A stretch of DNA of 64,000 nucleotides from positions 62,001 to 126,000 of the forward strand of contig NZ_JACVHF010000003.1 of NCBI RefSeq assembly GCF_014502795.1, given 5' to 3'. Below the pieces are notes generated by a model, which saw nothing but the letters and a program-made list of their open reading frames with translations, was not told where the DNA came from and made no database searches. Made by a program: the position numbers and the translations under genes. Source of the stretch: Heliobacterium chlorum (GTDB lineage Bacteria > Bacillota > Desulfitobacteriia > Heliobacteriales > Heliobacteriaceae). Shown here in pieces: positions 45,603-54,499 of this stretch (position 1 is the first letter of the stretch; each line of letters starts with the position of its first letter).

Positions 45603-46102
45603 GATCCCACCTCTTCCTTAGGCAACCATCCTTGATCAGCGGCCCGGTAAAAGAGGCCGTATAACAAAGGGACTGCCGCTGTGTTATATAGAGTCTGGAT
45701 CAAAAGGGTCATGAAAAAACTGATTGCCGTCAAACGCAATCCTGCAAACGTCGCCAGCAGAAAGGCTAGACCGTTGAAAAGAAGGGTGCCCACGAGAACG
45801 CTTCCCAGGGGAACAATCAAATTATCCCTGTAGAGCCGACCTTCGATCAAACCGGCAGCTGCTCCGATAGCTGCCATGGAGAGCCCATTGAGTCCAATAT
45901 ATCTTCCTGCTACCAGATCCAGCAACAGCCCCGCTAGGACACCAAAAAGGCCGCCAAACCGGGATCCGTTCATAATCCCCACAAAGATCACCTGAATCAG
46001 CACCAGGTGAAGGACAACTCCGCCGATGGACAGATGATTTAACAATGTGGTCTGAAGAACAATATTGATCACCGTCAGGAGAGCTAAGATTACAAATCGC
46101 AC
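45599..46102 (-). CDS. mreD: Rod-shape-determining protein MreD
   Basis: A 167-aa membrane protein with five or six helices, starting MRFVILALLTVINIVLQTTLL. It is weakly conserved, as MreD always is, so the assignment rests on topology and on its place between mreC and mrdA. Confidence 0.9.
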   Translation of the reverse strand: MRFVILALLTVINIVLQTTLLNHLSIGGVVLHLVLIQVIFVGIMNGSRFGGLFGVLAGLLLDLVAGRYIGLNGLSMAAIGAAAGLIEGRLYRDNLIVPLGSVLVGTLLFNGLAFLLATFAGLRLTAISFFMTLLIQTLYNTAAVPLLYGLFYRAADQGWLPKEEVGS

Positions 46103-46945
46103 CTAATCTCCCTCCTGGCGAATGACCTTTTGAATGATAAATACCTCTTCGAGACGTTGAAAGTCAACTGCCGTCCGTAAACTGGCCCGTTTCGTCAGTC
46201 CATTCGGCTCCGGTTCGATGCTGACTACATATCCAACAGACAATCCCTTTGGATATAGTGTACCCAATCCGGAGGTGAGAACTAGTTGTCCTTCTTGGAC
46301 AGCAGCGTCACGGCGCAAGTGAACCATTTGCAGCAAACCAGAGCCGTCGGCCTTCGTTTCCACGATACCCGGTTCGCGACTTGTTTGCAGCATGCCAGGG
46401 ACAGGACCTTCTCGGTCAATGATCAGCAATACCTGACAGGAATGAGATGTAACCGATGTGACATGACCAATTAGCCCGTCATTGTTGATGACAACCATAT
46501 CTTTTGTGATTCCATCGGCAGAGCCCCGATCCAGCGTCAGCGAATGGAACCAAGTATTGGGATCCCGGGCAATCACTCGGGCGGACAGCAATTGATAATT
46601 CCCTTGTTTCTCTTCTTTAAACTGTAGCAACTCTTTTAGCCTTAGGTTCTCCAGTTGATTCTGACGGAGCAGTCCGTTTTCCCGTTGAAGATCACCATTT
46701 TCGCGGAGAAGTTTTTCGTTTTCCTCCTGAACTTGTTTATAGTTGACGACTGCCTGGCCGATGGAACCGGTTTCCCGGGTAACGAATGAAACACTCGCTT
46801 GTAATGGCGTCAAGATAGTTTGAATCAAACGCTCCGCCCATGTCGTATCTCCCCGGTCGCCACTCGTTATACGAAGAAGTCCCAGGCCGGCCGCAACGCC
46901 TAAACCGATCACAAGAAGGGTACTCCTAAATCTTGTTCGGGCCAA
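46103..46945 (-). CDS. mreC: Rod-shape-determining protein MreC
   Basis: A 280-aa bitopic protein. One N-terminal helix (LLVIGLGVAAGLGLLRI) precedes a coiled coil (EENEKLLRENGDLQRENG, about residues 75-105) and the beta-barrel domain that binds PBP2 (ARVIARDPNTWFHSLTLDRGS). It starts TTG after GGGGGAAG. mreD follows directly. Confidence 0.94.
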   Translation of the reverse strand: MARTRFRSTLLVIGLGVAAGLGLLRITSGDRGDTTWAERLIQTILTPLQASVSFVTRETGSIGQAVVNYKQVQEENEKLLRENGDLQRENGLLRQNQLENLRLKELLQFKEEKQGNYQLLSARVIARDPNTWFHSLTLDRGSADGITKDMVVINNDGLIGHVTSVTSHSCQVLLIIDREGPVPGMLQTSREPGIVETKADGSGLLQMVHLRRDAAVQEGQLVLTSGLGTLYPKGLSVGYVVSIEPEPNGLTKRASLRTAVDFQRLEEVFIIQKVIRQEGD

Positions 46946-46975
46946 CGGGCTTCCCCCTTAATCTGTCTCTCTACA

Positions 46976-48007
46976 CTAACTTAATCTTTTTTGCGGTAAT
47001 AACACCCGTTTTAAAGCAGGGATATTCTCTAAGACGCGACCCGTCCCTAGAGCTACTGCTGACAACGGTTCATCGGCCAAGTATACAGGCATTCCCGTCT
47101 GCAAGCTCACCAAACGGTCGAGTCCGCGCAGCAAGGAACCGCCTCCGGCCATAACGATACCATGTTCCATCAGATCTGCAGCCAATTCAGGCGGTGTTTT
47201 TTCTAGACAAACCTTAATGGCGTCAACGATGGCCGTCACCGGCTCAGAGAGGGCATGCTGAATCTCTTCGGCCGTAACATGAATCGTTTTCGGCAGTCCA
47301 GAAACCAGGTCGCGGCCTCGCACATCCATCGTTTGTTTTAGTTCTTCGGACCGGTCAAGATAGGCGGAGCCGAGGGTGATTTTGATCTCTTCAGCCGTTC
47401 GCTCGCCGATAGCCAAGTTATATTGGCGTTTAATATAAGCCGTTATGGCGTCATCCATCTCGTCCCCAGCGATACGGATGGACTTAGAAGTCACGATGCC
47501 TCCTAGAGAGATGACAGCGACTTCTGTCGTCCCTCCGCCGATATCGACGATCATGTTGCCAGTCGGTTCATGAACAGGAAGACCCGCTCCGATAGCTGCA
47601 GCCATCGGTTCCTCGATGAGATAAGCTTCTCTGGCGCCGGCCTGTAAAGCCGCTTCCTTAACGGCCCGTTCTTCTACGGCAGTGACACCGCAGGGGACGC
47701 AGACGACGACACGGACTCGGGTCAGGAAATTTGTCGATTGCAGTGCTTTGCGGATAAAGTATTTGAGCATAGCCATAGTGACGTCAAAATCGGCGATTAC
47801 ACCGTCCTTCATCGGTCGAATGGCAGTAATATTGCCTGGCGTCCGGCCAATCATCTGTTTAGCCTCTTCCCCGACAGCCATCACCGAACTCGTGTCTCGC
47901 TGAATCGCCACTACCGACGGTTCCCGCAAGATGATACCTCGGCCCTTCATATGAACGAGGGTGTTCGCGGTTCCCAAGTCGATACCCAAATCTTTTGTAA
48001 ACAACAT
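46976..48007 (-). CDS. mreB: Actin-like cell-shape protein MreB
   Basis: A 343-aa MreB that forms membrane-bound filaments guiding cell-wall synthesis. Phosphate loops are [13 protein letters not shown] and [16 protein letters not shown]; the adenosine loop is [14 protein letters not shown]. The following N-terminal hydrophobic MLFTKDLG anchors it. It is 30 nt upstream of mreC. Confidence 0.97.
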   Translation of the reverse strand: MLFTKDLGIDLGTANTLVHMKGRGIILREPSVVAIQRDTSSVMAVGEEAKQMIGRTPGNITAIRPMKDGVIADFDVTMAMLKYFIRKALQSTNFLTRVRVVVCVPCGVTAVEERAVKEAALQAGAREAYLIEEPMAAAIGAGLPVHEPTGNMIVDIGGGTTEVAVISLGGIVTSKSIRIAGDEMDDAITAYIKRQYNLAIGERTAEEIKITLGSAYLDRSEELKQTMDVRGRDLVSGLPKTIHVTAEEIQHALSEPVTAIVDAIKVCLEKTPPELAADLMEHGIVMAGGGSLLRGLDRLVSLQTGMPVYLADEPLSAVALGTGRVLENIPALKRVLLPQKRLS

Positions 48008-48034
48008 GTTTCGCTCCTTATTTTCAGTCGTCCC

Positions 48035-48724
48035 TCAAATATATCCGAGTTCTTTTAAGCTTGAGTAACGATTATCTCCGATGATGACATGATCAAGGAC
48101 TTCGATACCCAATATTCTACCTGCTTCAACAATTCGCCGCGTTATTTCTCGATCCTCCCGAGACGGCGTCGGATCTCCGCTCGGGTGGTTATGTAATAGC
48201 ACCACGGCGGCCGCACTTTTGCGAATCAAGGCTTTGAAAAGTTCTCTCGGATGAACAATCGACGAGGAAAGACTGCCTACAGAAATATCTTCGATGCTCA
48301 GCACCTGGTTTTTGGTGTTGAGGGCGATAGCACGAAAAAACTCTTTATCCATAAAGCGCATTTCTTCCATGACCAAGCGGCTTACATCTTCCGGCGAGCG
48401 GATTGAGGGCCTTGATTCAGGCGAAGTGGAAGCAATCCGACGGCCCAATTCCACTGCCGCCTTGACTTGAGCCGCTTTGGCCAAGCCTAACCCTTTGAGA
48501 GAGCTCAGTTCTTCCGCTGTGGCTTCAGCGAGAAAACGCAAGCCCCCTTGGCGTAAAATACGGTGGGCCAAATCGATAGCCGTCTCCCGAGTTGTACCTG
48601 TCCGCAGCAAAATGGCCAGTAATTCGGCATTTGTCAACGCCTGCGGTCCTGCTGATAAGAGCCGTTCCCGCGGCCGAAGGTCTTCAGGCATGTCTTTAAT
48701 GGTCAAGCGATACGCTTCTTCCAT
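48035..48724 (-). CDS. radC: RadC family JAB-domain protein
   Basis: A 229-aa RadC with an N-terminal helix-hairpin-helix region (LRTGTTRETAIDLAHRIL, KGLGLAKAAQVKAA) and a JAB metalloprotease-like domain (EIFFRAIALN-type core, then LLHNHPSGDPTPSREDREIT with the metal ligands). Its role in repair is disputed. The ATG at 48724 has AAGGGGG upstream. Its stop is 27 nt from the mreB start. Confidence 0.95.
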   Translation of the reverse strand: MEEAYRLTIKDMPEDLRPRERLLSAGPQALTNAELLAILLRTGTTRETAIDLAHRILRQGGLRFLAEATAEELSSLKGLGLAKAAQVKAAVELGRRIASTSPESRPSIRSPEDVSRLVMEEMRFMDKEFFRAIALNTKNQVLSIEDISVGSLSSSIVHPRELFKALIRKSAAAVVLLHNHPSGDPTPSREDREITRRIVEAGRILGIEVLDHVIIGDNRYSSLKELGYI

Positions 48725-48781
48725 GGTCAATCCCCCTTTTTTTAGGGGAACCGTCAAAACCATTGCCGGAAATAGAATACG

Positions 48782-49396
48782 TTATGAACCGCCTTTGTCC
48801 CCTTTCGTTCCTAGACGCAACAAGGAATATCCCCAATCACGTAGGAGCTTGTCCAGCCGTACCAAGGGTAAGCCGACCACATTGAAATAGTCTCCGTCCA
48901 ATCCTTCAACGAGCAGAGAGGCCAGTCCTTGAATGCCGTAAGCTCCAGCTTTATCCATGCAGTCTCCCGTAGAAACATATAGATCGACATCTTCAACCGT
49001 CAATCTTCGAAAAAAAACTGTTGTTTCTTCGTATCCGGTCCTTTCCCCGACAACTTCTCCTTTTTCAACCCGAAAGAGGGCCAGGCCGGTGATCACCTTG
49101 TGGGCTCGACCAGAAAGCCGGAGCAGCATCTCCTTTGCCTGCTCCGGTGATTTCGGTTTTCCGAGTACTTCGCCTTCGATCAGAACGATAGTATCGGCAC
49201 CGAGCACGACTCCCTCTTGTACTTGCACAGCTACAGAATGAGCTTTTCCTCGCGCCAATGCCACAGCCTGTTGTTCCGGAGGCAGTTCTTCTACCCCGCT
49301 CTCAGGAAAATTGCTTGGACAAACTTCAAAAGCGATTCCCAGTTCAGATAGTAACTGGCGTCGGCGAGGCGACGCCGAAGCCAAGATCAGATTCAA
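48782..49396 (-). CDS. maf: Maf-family nucleotide pyrophosphatase
   Basis: A 204-aa house-cleaning pyrophosphatase that hydrolyses modified or canonical dTTP, UTP and CTP. Landmarks are LILASASPRRRQLL, GADTIVLIEGEVLGKP and GDCMDKAGAYGIQG with the catalytic Asp. The TTG at 49396 has CAGGAG 11 nt upstream; a longer reading lacks a site. It precedes radC by 57 nt. Confidence 0.95.
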   Translation of the reverse strand: MNLILASASPRRRQLLSELGIAFEVCPSNFPESGVEELPPEQQAVALARGKAHSVAVQVQEGVVLGADTIVLIEGEVLGKPKSPEQAKEMLLRLSGRAHKVITGLALFRVEKGEVVGERTGYEETTVFFRRLTVEDVDLYVSTGDCMDKAGAYGIQGLASLLVEGLDGDYFNVVGLPLVRLDKLLRDWGYSLLRLGTKGDKGGS

Positions 49397-49421
49397 TGCA
49401 AACCACTCCTGGTAAAATTGG

Positions 49422-49679
49422 TTAGAGCCGTCGATAGATGAAAATGCCGACAATCATTCCAAGGGCACCGGCTAAATTCAACTTTATGCCTAATCCCAAG
49501 GTGATACTAAAGGATACTAAGTTGAAATTCGCTGGTCCTAAATCTACGTTTTTACTGTATTTGAGTACAGGGACGACAGGGCTAAGTGCTTCGCCAATTA
49601 AACTGCCAACGATGGCCCCGGCAATGAGCAGGATAATGAGCATCCCGGCCTGACCGGCGCCTCCACGGAAACTTTTCAA
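49422..49679 (-). CDS. DUF4321-family small membrane protein
   Basis: An 85-aa protein with two helices (about residues 13-32 and 57-83). The mid motif VDLGPANFNLVSFSITLG is typical of DUF4321, a family found next to maf in Clostridia. Function unknown. It starts TTG after GGGGGT. Confidence 0.8.
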   Translation of the reverse strand: MKSFRGGAGQAGMLIILLIAGAIVGSLIGEALSPVVPVLKYSKNVDLGPANFNLVSFSITLGLGIKLNLAGALGMIVGIFIYRRL

Positions 49680-49710
49680 AGGCCTGACCCCCTGTGCTTG
49701 GAAACAGGAA

Positions 49711-49730
49711 AGCCGGGAACACTCCCGGTC
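49711..49730 (-). terminator. Hairpin ending the B12 mutase unit
   Basis: Stem GCCGGGA/TCCCGGT (49712-49718 with 49723-49729), loop ACAC, then a short T-containing tract on the minus strand. It is 70 nt past the reactivase-like gene. Confidence 0.6.
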
Positions 49731-49799
49731 TTCCCGGATAACTTGAATTTATTTCGTCAGAATGCCTGAAATTCCTCCTCTTAAATTTGTTTTCTTACT

Positions 49800-50879
49800 T
49801 TAGAAGCCCATTGTTTTTCTCCAAAGCGATCGTGCGCCTTTTCGTTTGACATCCATCACCGGAATTCGAACTTTTCGGCCGATTCTCCCTTCGAGCAATC
49901 CAGACGGGAGAAAGCGGGCGTGATAGGTTTGGCTGCCCGGATCATATTCCGGATAAAAGGGGTTTACCGTTACCACTAAAAGGGGAAGGTTTTTTCGAAC
50001 AAAGGGACGTAAGCCCATCGATTTCATCTGTTCCAGCATGAAATAGGTCTCTTCCGGCAAATCACTCAACAAAAGGCTGATGGGGTCTCGAAAATATAGG
50101 GACCACTGTTTCAGTCTTGTTCCTGCTGCAGTCAGCAGTGAGCGGATCGCTTTGGTGGTCACTAAAGGCGGTAGCTGGATCGTGCCTTCCACATGCTCTT
50201 GGGGAAGAAAATCAATCACCTCTTTGGCCAGACTTTCTCCATCTTCCGTTGTGAGCAATTGGGCACCTGAAAAAGGCAAAGAGACCCATCTCTCGCCTAT
50301 CCGCCATGCCACACCGCCGTTGTCGCTAAAAAAGGTTGGGGAGCGGTACGGAAGTTCGAAAATGCGAGCGATGCTTTCTGTCTCCCGGGCCAATCGATGA
50401 GGATCGACGATACGAGCTGCCCCCGTAGCTAGGATCAGACCATCCACTTCGACCATGGGGGCGATCCGGTTGAGGGCACCGTCGACCATGAGAAGGTCTG
50501 GTCGATATCGTGCCAAAGCATTTTTTACACGGCCCACCTCGACCGATTTGTTTGGCCCGGCGATCACCACTAATCCTGGATCGACGACTTCGCCGATCAC
50601 GATCGAGCCTAAGGCGCTCGTTATGGACGTATCTTCAAGGATACGGATATTGGCACTGGAAACGGCTAGACACTTGCGGGCTGTGGCGACAATGGTTCCC
50701 CTTTGTACGGGAAGACGTGGTTTTGGCAAACCGGTGATATTGTCCCACTCTTCCCCATCGTAACCGATGGAAGTGATAGCGATTCGGCGTTGGCGGCGAT
50801 AAGCTTCTCGCAGCAGTGCCGAGGCGGTCGTCGTTTTCCCGGTGTTTTTGGCAGTCCCGGCGATACCGATCGTCTTCAT
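49800..50879 (-). CDS. P-loop protein resembling aminomutase reactivase subunit (KamB/MutL-like)
   Basis: A 359-aa protein with an N-terminal P-loop GTAKNTGKTTTASALL (residues 8-23) and DGALNRIAPMVEVDGLILATGA (about 133-154), a fold used by chaperones that renew B12 aminomutases. I infer that it reactivates the neighbouring B12 protein. Its C-terminal 150 residues have no motif I recognise. It overlaps the mutase gene by 4 nt (ATGA), so the two are made in step. Confidence 0.6.
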   Translation of the reverse strand: MKTIGIAGTAKNTGKTTTASALLREAYRRQRRIAITSIGYDGEEWDNITGLPKPRLPVQRGTIVATARKCLAVSSANIRILEDTSITSALGSIVIGEVVDPGLVVIAGPNKSVEVGRVKNALARYRPDLLMVDGALNRIAPMVEVDGLILATGAARIVDPHRLARETESIARIFELPYRSPTFFSDNGGVAWRIGERWVSLPFSGAQLLTTEDGESLAKEVIDFLPQEHVEGTIQLPPLVTTKAIRSLLTAAGTRLKQWSLYFRDPISLLLSDLPEETYFMLEQMKSMGLRPFVRKNLPLLVVTVNPFYPEYDPGSQTYHARFLPSGLLEGRIGRKVRIPVMDVKRKGARSLWRKTMGF

Positions 50880-52702
50880 TTTTCCGTAACGGTGCCTCTC
50901 CCTCCGCGACCCGGATAGGCTCCTTCTTCCTTACTGCCCAGCAGGCCTGCATATAGAGCTTCCACAAAAGAGGGTGCCTGTGCGACTTCTTTTAATACAG
51001 CTTCTATTTTATCTACCATTTCGTCTGCCCATCGTTGGGCATGGCTTGTGGGCGCTATACGGCCCTCACCGAAAAAGCGGAAACCTTCGGCTACAGCCTG
51101 GAGTGTGTCCACTCGAGAGGCAGCGATGATGGGGCCTCCCGAATAGGCTTCGTCAGAAGAAGCGATGGAAATTGCATCGACGCGCAAAGCGGCCGCCAAA
51201 GCTGCATGGAGAGAAGTAGTCATAGACGACTGGACACGGTCTTCCGTCTGTGTCAGAAAACCGATCGGCGCCCCAGGCCAGAGAGGCGCGTCGATGATGC
51301 TGCGCAAGGCTTCTATCTTGGCCGCGTTAAAATCGATATAGTTATCGATCATTTGACCGCCGATCATCACTTCGGGGCTGTAGGAGAAAAGAGGTTGCAA
51401 GATCGGTCTCGCTCCGAGGCGACGTCCCAAAGCTGTGACGATTAACATGCCCGCAAAAGCTTTATGGGCGGGAACACCAGCCAGTTCTTCGTTGGTAACT
51501 ACGTCAAAGGGTAGTTTATATTTCACAGCCATACGTATGGCTTCGATTCCATCGACGGTGAGCCGAGCCGGATCAGTCCCGGCGGCTAAGGATCCATAGG
51601 CGATATTGATTTTTGTCAAATCAGCGCCCAATTTTCCCGCCAGCACAACCGTCTCAGCCGTGTTCAGTCCTCGATGGGCTCGTACCTGCCAGAGTGTGGA
51701 TGGTTCCAAGGCAGCCTTAATCCAGGATAGGTTTTCCGGGGTGATGACAGAGCCGTCTTCTTGGTGGGTCAAGAAACCGCCGATAAAGCCTTCTGTCCGG
51801 GCGCCCCAGGATGGATCGAAGTGGACGACACCGTCAGCTCCCCATGCTTCACAGACTTTGATGTGGGCGATATCCATAAAAGGACAGCCTGTGCCGTATT
51901 GGATGAATACTTTTGGTTGTCCTTCCACATGCTGCACCTTGCTGACGGACATGCGGCTCTTCGTCTTAGTCAGATAATCTTCTAATCGAGCGATCTCCTG
52001 ATCTGTCTGACGTCTCGTTTTCGGGTGCACTTCTCCTTTTCGATGAAATGCCTGGGGCACAGGATCACAGAGTTGGGCGTAAGCTTCCGAGAACTCACGA
52101 CTCACCTTGCCTTGACGAAAGCTCTCCACATCCCAGCTTTCATCACGAAGGCGTGAGCGTAGTATTCCCGGTGAAATCTTACCTTCGTCCCAGGTGAGGA
52201 TGTCAGTGACGATCTTTTCCAGCAGGTTTCCAATGGCTCCATGGCGAAAATCATAAGCATAACCGGCTGTGATATCCTTTTTTTGTTTTTTCGCACCAGC
52301 CAAGTCCGGTTGATAAGGCCGCCCCTCCACAAAGGCGACCACCTCTTCTACCGAAGTTCCAGGTCCAAAGCCGGCATCAAAGCCTAATTCTGCTGCCAAT
52401 TCGGGACGTACCGCCATACCGCCCACAACTAAAGTCGTTTTATCCCTCAGTCCGGCTGCGTCAGCCAGATCGACAAAACGGCCGAGCACTTCGCCTACGC
52501 CATAACCCAAGGTTCGGCTGATCATGACGTGGTCCGGGTGTTCTTTTCCCATGATGGAGACGATCTCTTCCGGCGGTAGATCGGGCGGAAGTAGTAACGT
52601 TTGATGTCCAGCCTGCTCTAGCCCACGGCGGATCATTTTTAAGCCGATGTCATGGACCGGGTCGAGAGGAACTAAGAGTATTTTTCTGCGTTCAAAGGCC
52701 AT
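50876..52702 (-). CDS. B12-dependent mutase-like protein with N-terminal cobalamin domain
   Basis: A 608-aa protein. Residues 5-125 form a cobalamin domain like KamE and OraE: DPVHDIG (D14, H17, G20), SRTL (62-65), VVGG (92-95) and ELGFDAGFGPGT. The C-terminal part looks like the OraE/KamD TIM barrel (IQYGTGCPFMDIAHIKVCEAW, AALRVDAISIASSDEAYSGG, ending YPGRGGRG). Domain order is the reverse of OraE. In KamE and OraE the PLP lysine is 11 residues after the cobalt His; here that residue is L28. I infer a B12 rearrangement of an amino or related acid, not shown to use PLP. Confidence 0.65.
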   Translation of the reverse strand: MAFERRKILLVPLDPVHDIGLKMIRRGLEQAGHQTLLLPPDLPPEEIVSIMGKEHPDHVMISRTLGYGVGEVLGRFVDLADAAGLRDKTTLVVGGMAVRPELAAELGFDAGFGPGTSVEEVVAFVEGRPYQPDLAGAKKQKKDITAGYAYDFRHGAIGNLLEKIVTDILTWDEGKISPGILRSRLRDESWDVESFRQGKVSREFSEAYAQLCDPVPQAFHRKGEVHPKTRRQTDQEIARLEDYLTKTKSRMSVSKVQHVEGQPKVFIQYGTGCPFMDIAHIKVCEAWGADGVVHFDPSWGARTEGFIGGFLTHQEDGSVITPENLSWIKAALEPSTLWQVRAHRGLNTAETVVLAGKLGADLTKINIAYGSLAAGTDPARLTVDGIEAIRMAVKYKLPFDVVTNEELAGVPAHKAFAGMLIVTALGRRLGARPILQPLFSYSPEVMIGGQMIDNYIDFNAAKIEALRSIIDAPLWPGAPIGFLTQTEDRVQSSMTTSLHAALAAALRVDAISIASSDEAYSGGPIIAASRVDTLQAVAEGFRFFGEGRIAPTSHAQRWADEMVDKIEAVLKEVAQAPSFVEALYAGLLGSKEEGAYPGRGGRGTVTEK

Positions 52703-52707
52703 CGTCC

Positions 52708-52962
52708 TTAACCTCGCTTTTCCCCGTCATCGATTTGGCGAACCCAGGCATAATCCTGTCCAGGTCGGTAAATGTAGGCCCGGACACGGATCCTCGCACC
52801 GGGACCACCAAAACGGATAAAAACCAAGTCAACATCTTGAAAGCCCAGCGACTTCATTAAACGGATCGCTAACTCTTTTCCTTCCTCTTCGCTGGAGCAG
52901 ACCAGAAAAGTCTCTAGATCGAGCGCATCCATGATGCGGGAAAGAACTCCCTGTGCCACCAT
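52708..52962 (-). CDS. Small 84-aa protein of the B12 mutase unit
   Basis: An 84-aa protein not similar to OraS, the small subunit of ornithine aminomutase. It begins MVAQGVLSRIMDALDLETF and has a compact alpha/beta pattern (FQDVDLVFIRFGGPGARIRV). ATG 52962 has AAAGGAGG 4-5 nt upstream and is preferred to an earlier ATG at 52992. Its stop lies 5 nt before the mutase start, so it is probably a second subunit or assembly factor. Confidence 0.55.
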   Translation of the reverse strand: MVAQGVLSRIMDALDLETFLVCSSEEEGKELAIRLMKSLGFQDVDLVFIRFGGPGARIRVRAYIYRPGQDYAWVRQIDDGEKRG

Positions 52963-53062
52963 ATTTCCTCCTTTAGATCTCATCCATGGCATGAGCAGAT
53001 CTTTTCGGATAAGTTGGGATTATTTTCTCCCCGGGAAGCTGTTTTTATTTCCCGGAATAAAA

Positions 53063-53092
53063 AGAAAAGACTCGCCGCAATGATCGGCGAGT
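53063..53092 (-). terminator. Hairpin between the permease and the B12 mutase unit
   Basis: Stem ACTCGCCG/CGGCGAGT (53070-53077 with 53085-53092), then a T-rich tract on the minus strand. Outer flanking arms CGGAATAA/TTATTCCG extend the structure. It would split the cluster in two transcription units. Confidence 0.7.
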
Positions 53093-53115
53093 TATTCCGC
53101 TTATCCTTTGTTACC

Positions 53116-54489
53116 TTACATCAGGAAGATTGCCACCAATGTCGTCGCGGCTAGGCCTGCTATGACAGGGACAAAGTTGCGCCGTGCCAGTTCGATGGGG
53201 TTTACGCCAGCAATAGCCGCCACAGGGATCAGACCCCAGGGAATGATGGTCCCCCCACCGGTCCAAACCCCGGCAATTTGGCCGAGAGCCGCTAAAGTAG
53301 CTACATTTAATTCAACGGCCTTACCAAAAGTGGCTGCGATGGAGCCGACAAGCGGCAATGGAGAGAATCCAGAACCGTCGAGACCGACGATCATTCCTGC
53401 CGCCAGTTCGATGATGGCAATGAAGGCTTTGTTTAACGGTACTGCAGAAGACAGAGCGAGTCCTACGTCTTCCAAAAAACCAGGGGCACCTTTTCCGAGA
53501 ATTTGAGCCGATAGCTCTCCTTTGCCTAAGAAGAAGAATCCACCGATGATGATGACGGGAGCGAAGATTTTGATCCCGAACATGAACCCGTCTCGGACGA
53601 AATCGGTAATTTTCTCCAGTGACTCAACGCCATATTTGAGAATTGAACCCAATGCCAACAGCAGTGCCGCAGTACCCCCGACTAGAGCCGTAGCATCACC
53701 GCCCTTAAGATCAAAGGTGAGCATGGCCCATACATCTGCGATGAAAGCTAAAGGTACGAGAACAGCAAATACATAGGAGAGGCTTGTGATTTCCACTTGT
53801 TTTTGCTCTTTCTCAAAAGCCAGCCTCTCTTGGTCATGTTTGGCACGATTCGCATTAATGTCGCGCTTTACCTGAATATAGGCGATGATCGTCGTCACTA
53901 AAGCCATAACGATAATCAGCGGAACCGACGCACGGATCAAAGCCGACGGATCCAGGCCAGCCGCTTTGGCGGTAATCGTTGGTGCCCCTTGAATCACATA
54001 GTCTGTAGAAAGCCCGATACCATGGCCAAAGAGGTTCATGGCCATCGCCGCTCCCATGGTCGGTAGCCCAGCCCGGACGGCAATAGGGAGCATGATTCCG
54101 CCGATCAGAGCCACCGCCGGTGAGGGCCAGACAAACCAGGAGACGATGAGCATAGCGATCCCCAGAATCCAAAAGGCGACATCGGCATTCACCATCAACT
54201 TGGCAGCGGGACGCATGATCAGATAGTCAGCACCTAACTCCGTGAGCACTTTCGACATGGCTACGATTAGGGAGATGACTACGATAATCCCCAGAAACTC
54301 GGTGCCTGCAACGACCAGAGCGTTAAAGACCGATTGGATCGCCCCGACCAGTTTCCCCGAATACATCCAACCGATGTGCAAAATACCGATGATACAGGGA
54401 ATCAGCGGATCTCGTCTCAAGCCCATGACGACGATCACGACGAGTACGTAAAAGAGAAAGATCCAGTGTAATGTTGTTAAGGTAACCAT
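53116..54489 (-). CDS. Uncharacterised secondary permease (carboxylate/ion transporter type)
   Basis: A 457-aa membrane protein with about 11-12 helices. It looks like the large group of GntP/CitMHS-type carrier proteins: FLGIIVVISLIVAMSKVL, VGLDGSGFSPLPLVG and a charged cytoplasmic loop (KRDINANRAKHDQERLAFEK, about residues 212-235). The repeated FGHGIGLSTDYVIQGAPTI segment is probably a substrate loop. I cannot name the substrate; the neighbours suggest an amino acid or keto acid. It overlaps no gene and precedes the terminator. Confidence 0.7.
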   Translation of the reverse strand: MVTLTTLHWIFLFYVLVVIVVMGLRRDPLIPCIIGILHIGWMYSGKLVGAIQSVFNALVVAGTEFLGIIVVISLIVAMSKVLTELGADYLIMRPAAKLMVNADVAFWILGIAMLIVSWFVWPSPAVALIGGIMLPIAVRAGLPTMGAAMAMNLFGHGIGLSTDYVIQGAPTITAKAAGLDPSALIRASVPLIIVMALVTTIIAYIQVKRDINANRAKHDQERLAFEKEQKQVEITSLSYVFAVLVPLAFIADVWAMLTFDLKGGDATALVGGTAALLLALGSILKYGVESLEKITDFVRDGFMFGIKIFAPVIIIGGFFFLGKGELSAQILGKGAPGFLEDVGLALSSAVPLNKAFIAIIELAAGMIVGLDGSGFSPLPLVGSIAATFGKAVELNVATLAALGQIAGVWTGGGTIIPWGLIPVAAIAGVNPIELARRNFVPVIAGLAATTLVAIFLM

Positions 54490-54499
54490 GCTTCACCTC

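Noticed and set aside
52708-52962. OraS, the ornithine aminomutase small subunit
   Set aside because: It is in the expected place but is shorter and does not share the OraS sequence pattern.
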